Below are positions 59,861-64,000 of a stretch of DNA of 64,000 nucleotides, in pieces. The translations under genes and the position numbers were made by a program. The stretch comes from Carboxylicivirga linearis. GTDB lineage: Bacteria > Bacteroidota > Bacteroidia > Bacteroidales > Marinilabiliaceae. Under the pieces are notes generated by a model. That model did no database searches and was not told where the DNA came from. It worked only from the letters and a program-made list of their open reading frames with translations. Within the stretch, counting starts at the first letter, position 1; the number at the start of each line of letters is the position of its first letter. The stretch is taken from positions 1-64,000 of the forward strand of contig NZ_JAGUCO010000020.1 of NCBI RefSeq assembly GCF_018271995.1, read 5' to 3'.

Positions 59861-60391
59861 ATGAAAATGAAACTTACTATTAAGTATTTAATTTTACTAT
59901 TTACCATCGTACTATTGTCGAGTACATCCATTGTAAAAGCACAGAAGTGCAATTATACCCATGAAAAAGTAGACGAATTCTCAGGAGAAGTAGAAAGAAG
60001 GATACTAAAGAAACACAATTTCTTTTTTCAATTTGCTTTTTACCGATTAGGAGACGATTTCAGGCTCGAATCGTACGTAAATATTCCAGGCGACCAGGCT
60101 TTTTTAATTCCAGAAGGGAGTAAGTTAAGTTTGAAATTAGGAGATAAATCTGTCATGGAACTAACATCTGTTAAAAATGCGACACCTCAATCATTTGTGT
60201 CTAATAGTCAAATATACTCAGGCTTTGCAATGACTTACCCGATAACAAAGGAACAGTTGATGCAAATTGAAGAAGTGGGTATCAAATTTATTAGAACTTA
60301 TTTGAAAGATGAATCATATTACGACATGGATTTAAAAAAGAAAAAAATAGAAAATACTAAGGATTACGCCAGATGCATTCTTTTAAACTAA
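59861..60391 (+). CDS. Secreted protein of unknown function
   Basis: 176 residues with a signal peptide (about 1-28, TIKYLILLFTIVLLSSTSIVKAQ). The mature part is beta-rich (FFQFAFYRLGDDFRLESYVNI, GSKLSLKLGDKSVMELTSV) and ends with a lysine-rich segment and a single Cys near the C-terminus. No family is recognised. It may act in the envelope. The next gene, a lipoprotein, starts 85 bases downstream and is independent or weakly linked. Confidence 0.7.
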   Translation: MKMKLTIKYLILLFTIVLLSSTSIVKAQKCNYTHEKVDEFSGEVERRILKKHNFFFQFAFYRLGDDFRLESYVNIPGDQAFLIPEGSKLSLKLGDKSVMELTSVKNATPQSFVSNSQIYSGFAMTYPITKEQLMQIEEVGIKFIRTYLKDESYYDMDLKKKKIENTKDYARCILLN

Positions 60392-60476
60392 AAGGTCAGA
60401 CGTCTGGATTGTTGTAGGATATTTCTATCACAATAGCTCGCACTATATAACATTTTACTTACAAATTATTTAAACT

Positions 60477-61271
60477 ATGAAAAAAAATTCGTTAGTAGTT
60501 TTAATGGCTACAATCCTAATCTCAACATTCTTTTCTTCATGCTCCAAGAGTGACGACATGAAAGGAAAAGAAATTATTGGTGCATGGGAGTTGGTTACAG
60601 AAACCGTATCATGGGGACGTACAGTTACTACCACTGAACTTATGGTATTTAATGCCGACGAAACCGGTTCTATGACAACCTATATAGATGGTGGTTGGGG
60701 AGGTGCATCGTCAGAAGCATATAACTTTACATATACTTTTGATGGAACCAGTCTTTTTATTGATGCCGAAGACTTTAGCAGAACAACAGATGCTTTTGTA
60801 GAGGACGGAGTATTGACTATTGAGGTCAATGTTAATGGCGAAACTTTCCAGAGAGAATATACAAAGATTACAAAAGAAGAGCTGGAGCAGAGAGAGGAAG
60901 AAAGAAAACAGCAAGAAGAGGAGCAGGAAGAAGAGGAAGAAGAGGACGAAACTCAGGTAATAATTGAACAATTAATAGGCGAATGGATTTGGTCGGTAGA
61001 GGTAACTGATCCAACTGCAGGGTACGACCTGTATAACGACATAATTATATTCTATGAAGACAAAACCGGTGTATATAGAGAACAGTGGTTATTGGACGGG
61101 GAGTATGTACAGAACATAACAACTGAATTTGAGTTTGATGTAGAAGGCGATATCCTAAAATTAGATTTTGATGGGGCTGTTTATGAATATCAGGTAGCAG
61201 TAGATGGAAATGAATTAACCTTAACAGTGCCATCAGATGGTGTTTCAAATACATATACAAGGACTGAGTAG
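60477..61271 (+). CDS. Lipoprotein with two lipocalin-like domains and an acidic linker
   Basis: 264 residues. Lipoprotein signal (STFFSSCSK; lipid Cys about 22). Two similar beta domains start with IIGAWELV (about 33) and LIGEWIWSV (about 163), typical of Bacteroidota lipocalin-like domains. They are separated by a highly charged run of about 28 residues (Glu/Gln/Arg-rich, about 128-156) likely to form a helix. The duplication and long acidic spacer are unusual. It probably faces the periplasm or the cell surface. A hairpin after the stop is likely its terminator. Confidence 0.78.
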   Translation: MKKNSLVVLMATILISTFFSSCSKSDDMKGKEIIGAWELVTETVSWGRTVTTTELMVFNADETGSMTTYIDGGWGGASSEAYNFTYTFDGTSLFIDAEDFSRTTDAFVEDGVLTIEVNVNGETFQREYTKITKEELEQREEERKQQEEEQEEEEEEDETQVIIEQLIGEWIWSVEVTDPTAGYDLYNDIIIFYEDKTGVYREQWLLDGEYVQNITTEFEFDVEGDILKLDFDGAVYEYQVAVDGNELTLTVPSDGVSNTYTRTE

Positions 61272-61294
61272 TTGGAGCTGTGGTTGATATTTCT

Positions 61295-61325
61295 AGCGCG
61301 AGTTATAAATTCGCGCTATTATTTT
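61295..61325 (+). terminator. Terminator-like hairpin after the lipocalin-like gene
   Basis: TAGCGCGA-gttataaat-TCGCGCTA is an 8-bp stem followed by ttattttatt, 23 bases after the stop. Confidence 0.65.
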
Positions 61326-61372
61326 ATTAAAGAGCCAATGAATGGGAGTAAAGGATAAATAGTTTTATTCGC

Positions 61373-61600
61373 ATCCTGACAGCTTTTCTGGTATCCTTTA
61401 ACTCTAGCGGGCGATATAATACCGCAAAAAGCGTTGCAAAAAGAAAAATTAGCAAGCAAAGGTAAATAAAATTAGAAATATATCGTTATGTAAATAAAGT
61501 GACATGCAGTAAGTATTAAATGTATGTCAATTAAATATGTATAATAAATAATAAAAACCAAACCTTTATGAAACGAATTTTATTTGTTTATGTAGTTTTT
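61373..61600 (+). repeat. Duplicated upstream cassette, copy A
   Basis: Closely similar to 62022-62248. Shared sequence includes CCTGA...CTGGTAT, CTAGCGGGCGATATAATACC, CAAAAAGCGTTGCAAAA, AATTAGAAATATATCGTTATGTAAATAAAGTG, CAGTAAGTATTAAATGTATGTCAATTAA, and CCTTTATGAAACGAAT. The last block includes the start codon and first codons of the gene at 61568. Confidence 0.85.
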
Positions 61601-62002
61601 AGTATGATTTTAATTTCATGCTCCTCTGATGATGATGTAAACCCAGTTATGATTAAAGAGGATATAAAATTTGAAGTTGTCTCAACTGGAAACAAAGCTG
61701 GTGTTATCTACAGAACTTTTAATACTGAAACAGAAGTAGACAGTGTTGATAGTTTTCCTTATAGGTATACATACCTCCAAAAAGAAATTGTACCGGATGA
61801 TCTTTTAAAGTTGGTATTTGTACCTGAAGGATTTCATTCAGAATTAGAAGAAGATCCGTTATGGACAGATTATAAAGTAGAGTTAAAAATTATAGTTGGA
61901 TATAAAGTTGTGGAAGAAATGATATTTCCAATTACTAAAGAAACTGACTTTGTACAATTGGAACATTATTTTATTAAAACAGGACCCAACAAGATGGAAT
62001 AA
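61568..62002 (+). CDS. Lipoprotein of unknown function
   Basis: 144 residues with a lipoprotein signal (VFSMILISCSS; lipid Cys about 18) followed by an acidic tether (SSDDDVNP). The mature domain looks beta-rich (KFEVVSTGNKAGVIYRTF, YKVELKIIVGYKVVEEMIFPI). The family is not recognised. Its upstream region and first codons share a duplicated cassette with the gene at 62216, so the two may be regulated alike. Confidence 0.75.
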   Translation: MKRILFVYVVFSMILISCSSDDDVNPVMIKEDIKFEVVSTGNKAGVIYRTFNTETEVDSVDSFPYRYTYLQKEIVPDDLLKLVFVPEGFHSELEEDPLWTDYKVELKIIVGYKVVEEMIFPITKETDFVQLEHYFIKTGPNKME

Positions 62003-62021
62003 AGCATGGCTCGTTTATTTA

Positions 62022-62248
62022 ATCCTGATAACTCATCTGGTATTCTTTAATTCTAGCGGGCGATATAATACCACAAAAAGCGTTGCAAAAGGAAAAAGTA
62101 GCAAACGTTTTTAAATGAAATTAGAAATATATCGTTATGTAAATAAAGTGGCATACAGTAAGTATTAAATGTATGTCAATTAAGTATGTATAATAAAAAA
62201 CAAAACCTAACCTTTATGAAACGAATGTTATTTGTTGGAATTCTCTTA
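62022..62248 (+). repeat. Duplicated upstream cassette, copy B
   Basis: Second copy of the block at 61373-61600, offset by about 649 bases. Similarity starts 20 bases after the stop of the lipoprotein gene and extends through the start codon of the gene at 62216 into its signal-peptide codons. Confidence 0.85.
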
Positions 62249-62704
62249 GCTATGAGTATCTGTAGTGGAATTTCACAGATTCAAAAGAAAACCTTTTTGA
62301 TTGGCGGTTATGCTGATATTGAGATTAATAAGTATGATTCGGAATTTAGTTTTAATCCAAACTCTGCCATTTTTTTAACAGACAAGCTGTGTTTAGGGAT
62401 TTCCCTGCCTCTAGAATATACTTCAGAAAAGCTATATTGGGATTTTACTCCGTTTGGTAGGTATTATTTATCACCTGCGGAATCAAGTAGTGTATACTTT
62501 TCTGGTTTTGTGGGTTTAAAAAACATCCTGGAATTAGGAAGTGCATTAACAGACAAAAAAATGGGTTTGGGAATTGGCCATGTTTGGTTTTTAAATCAAA
62601 GTATTGGACTTGAAGCTGAATTGCAAGGTAATACCGATTTTAGAAATGTTGGTTTAGGTATGTATGTAGGATTTCAGATCTATTTCAACAGGTCAAATGA
62701 TTAA
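62216..62704 (+). CDS. Small outer-membrane-type beta-barrel protein
   Basis: 162 residues from ATG 62216; the frame is open from 62186, but the 62216 start matches the copy-A gene (MKR-LFV) and yields a signal peptide (LLAMSICSGISQ). The mature part has alternating strands (TFLIGGYADIEINKYDSEF, LCLGISLPLEYTS, FTPFGRYYLSP, VGLGMYVGFQIYF) and an aromatic C-terminal strand, as in porin-like eight-strand proteins. Function is unknown. The preceding gene shares its upstream cassette. Confidence 0.78.
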   Translation: MKRMLFVGILLAMSICSGISQIQKKTFLIGGYADIEINKYDSEFSFNPNSAIFLTDKLCLGISLPLEYTSEKLYWDFTPFGRYYLSPAESSSVYFSGFVGLKNILELGSALTDKKMGLGIGHVWFLNQSIGLEAELQGNTDFRNVGLGMYVGFQIYFNRSND

Positions 62705-62859
62705 TTTCTTATTGCGATAAAAAAATGGCTTGATTGGTTCTTCTTTTTTCTGTTGTAGGGTTAGTTCAAATGGACGATAAAATGCTGCAACATGGTCGAA
62801 CGAAGGTTGTAAATTTATTATTAGACCAATGTTTGTATGTAGTAGTATAAACAAAAGGT

Positions 62860-62893
62860 ATAAAAAAGAGGCATCGTTTCCGGTGCCTCTTTG
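62860..62893 (-). terminator. Terminator of the DEAD-box helicase gene
   Basis: On the minus strand GAGGCAccgGAAACGaTGCCTC-type hairpin is followed by TTTTTTAT. It lies just after the helicase stop codon. Confidence 0.85.
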
Positions 62894-62900
62894 TAATATA

Positions 62901-64000
62901 TTAACGTCTTTTGTTTCTACGTTTCGAAGGTTTTGGGGTTGCTACCTCAAGGCTTACCTTCTTGCCTTTTACTTTAGCTGAGCTTAGCTTTTTAATAACT
63001 TCTTGCTCGTATTCCTTATCAACCTCAATAAAAGAGAAGTTGCGAAGTAATTCAATCTTACCAACTTTAACAGTAGTACCTTTTATTTTACTGTTAATTA
63101 AGCCGATAATGTCACCAGAGGTAATTTTATCTGTTTTACCCAGATTGACAAATAAACGACTAAACGCCACATTTGAATTTCTTCTGCTTTTAGCTTCTTT
63201 GTATACGTTCAAGTCTGGCGCATCTTTATAATACTCCATAAAGCGGTTGAATTCGGCAGCCACAAACTGAGTGATCAGTTGCTCGCGTTCCATGGTAGCC
63301 AGCTTCTCGTATACAGCCGGCATTAAAGTCTTAACCGGAGAATCTTCTTCCAATTCAGTATTGCCTACTCTTTCTAAGAAGTGGAATAACTGTTTTTCAC
63401 ATATTTCTTCCGATTTAGGAACCCACTTGCGCTCGAAGGTCTTCTTGGCAATTTTTTCAATAGCCTTAATACGGTGCATCTCTCTAGCATGGATAATAGC
63501 AACCGAAACACCTTTCTTTCCTGCGCGTCCGGTACGTCCGCTTCGGTGAATGTACACTTCAATATCATCCGGCAAGTTATAGTTAATAACGTGCGTAAGG
63601 TCGTTTACGTCAATACCACGGGCAGCCACATCGGTTGCCACTAAAAGCTGAAGGTGTTTCTTGCGGAAACGGTGCATCACCAAGTCACGCTGAGCCTGAG
63701 ATAAATCTCCATGGATGGCATCCGCATTGTAACCATCGGCCATCAGGCTATCTGCAATATCTTTGGTTTCCTGACGGGTACGACAAAAAACAATACCGTA
63801 TACATCAGGGGTTACATCCACAATACGTTTCAATGCTTTATAGCGATCGCTGGCATGAACCATATAATAATGGTGCTCAACATTAGATGAACCTGAATTT
63901 TTAGTACCTACACTAATCTCAACAGGCTCTTGCATGTATTTTTTCGACATACGAGCAATGTCAGGTGGCATGGTAGCTGAGAATAATAAGGTCTGGCGCC
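62901..64000 (-). CDS. DEAD-box ATP-dependent RNA helicase, C-terminal part (runs off the window)
   Basis: The first visible residues are QTLLFSATM (motif III SAT), and coding continues past position 64000; the N-terminal ATPase motifs lie outside. The helicase C-terminal domain is present: IVFCRTRQETKDIADSL, the motif V-VI region ATDVAARGIDVNDLTHVINYNLP and YIHRSGRTGRAGKKG. A DbpA/CsdA-type RNA-binding domain follows (RLFVNLGKTDKITSGDIIGLI...FSFIEVD), then a basic tail (KRRNKRR). It probably remodels RNA structure in ribosome assembly or cold adaptation; the DbpA domain suggests rRNA binding. Confidence 0.93.
   Translation of the reverse strand, partial: RQTLLFSATMPPDIARMSKKYMQEPVEISVGTKNSGSSNVEHHYYMVHASDRYKALKRIVDVTPDVYGIVFCRTRQETKDIADSLMADGYNADAIHGDLSQAQRDLVMHRFRKKHLQLLVATDVAARGIDVNDLTHVINYNLPDDIEVYIHRSGRTGRAGKKGVSVAIIHAREMHRIKAIEKIAKKTFERKWVPKSEEICEKQLFHFLERVGNTELEEDSPVKTLMPAVYEKLATMEREQLITQFVAAEFNRFMEYYKDAPDLNVYKEAKSRRNSNVAFSRLFVNLGKTDKITSGDIIGLINSKIKGTTVKVGKIELLRNFSFIEVDKEYEQEVIKKLSSAKVKGKKVSLEVATPKPSKRRNKRR

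Overview
The window comes from a chromosome of the Bacteroidota, class Bacteroidia, probably the Marinilabiliales or a close relative. This is judged from gene content. It has SusC/FhuA-type TonB-dependent receptors with a CarboxypepD_reg plug extension, an ExbB-ExbD-ExbD-TonB operon, LytS/LytTR signalling with a periplasmic sensor, and an ECF sigma factor coupled to a TM/beta-barrel protein. AT-rich promoters of the TTTG / TAnnTTTG type precede several genes, and Shine-Dalgarno signals are absent. I saw no rRNA, tRNA, CRISPR array, complete insertion sequence or prophage.

Layout. 0-4 kb: ZIP metal transporter, TonB receptor and endonuclease III. 4-5.2 kb: a gene-free stretch with three tandem copies of a probable terminator-ended small RNA. 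5.2-10.2 kb: cytidylate-kinase-like protein; a minus-strand run of multihaem cytochrome, low-molecular-weight phosphatase and fructosamine kinase (protein deglycation pair); alkaline phosphatase. 10.3-14.6 kb: a LytS-type histidine kinase whose periplasmic part is built from TlpA-like pieces, with its LytTR regulator, bracketed by two copies of a hairpin-rich repeat. 14.6-19.3 kb: exonuclease III and a thiol/sulfur redox island (two Crp/Fnr regulators around a CoA-disulfide-reductase with two rhodanese domains). 19.3-26.3 kb: small enzymes, a CPBP protease, a 21-bp minisatellite, an M49-like lipoprotein, a cyclase-HD phosphodiesterase-like fusion and a beta-propeller protein. 26.3-30.5 kb: miaA, Yip1-like protein, smpB, ECF sigma operon.

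30.5-34.3 kb holds the most interesting locus: a compact minus-strand operon of PqqD-like recognition protein, small precursor peptide with a YxxP leader motif, HPr-kinase-like protein, S26-type peptidase and ABC exporter. It looks like a lasso-peptide-type maturation/export set without any visible macrocyclase, so it may make a phosphorylated, cleaved and exported peptide.

34.3-42.4 kb: tsaD, a very large TamB-like protein with no canonical start codon where its N-terminus should be, and the TonB energising operon. 42.4-51.7 kb: TSUP permease, glyA, TM2 and DUF2752 proteins, two paralogous ClC channels, a NUMOD4 protein, a frameshifted small gene and a tRNA-dihydrouridine synthase. 51.8-58.2 kb: TonB receptor, arginine decarboxylase-like enzyme, S9 peptidase. 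58.2-62.7 kb: a second 21-bp minisatellite with higher-order structure, then small secreted proteins and lipoproteins of unknown function, two sharing a duplicated upstream cassette. The window ends inside a DEAD-box RNA helicase gene.

The genes do not form one pathway. Recurrent themes are envelope function (TonB system, receptors, TamB, lipoproteins), redox/sulfur sensing, and peptide processing and export. All calls are from reading the sequence; no database search was run.
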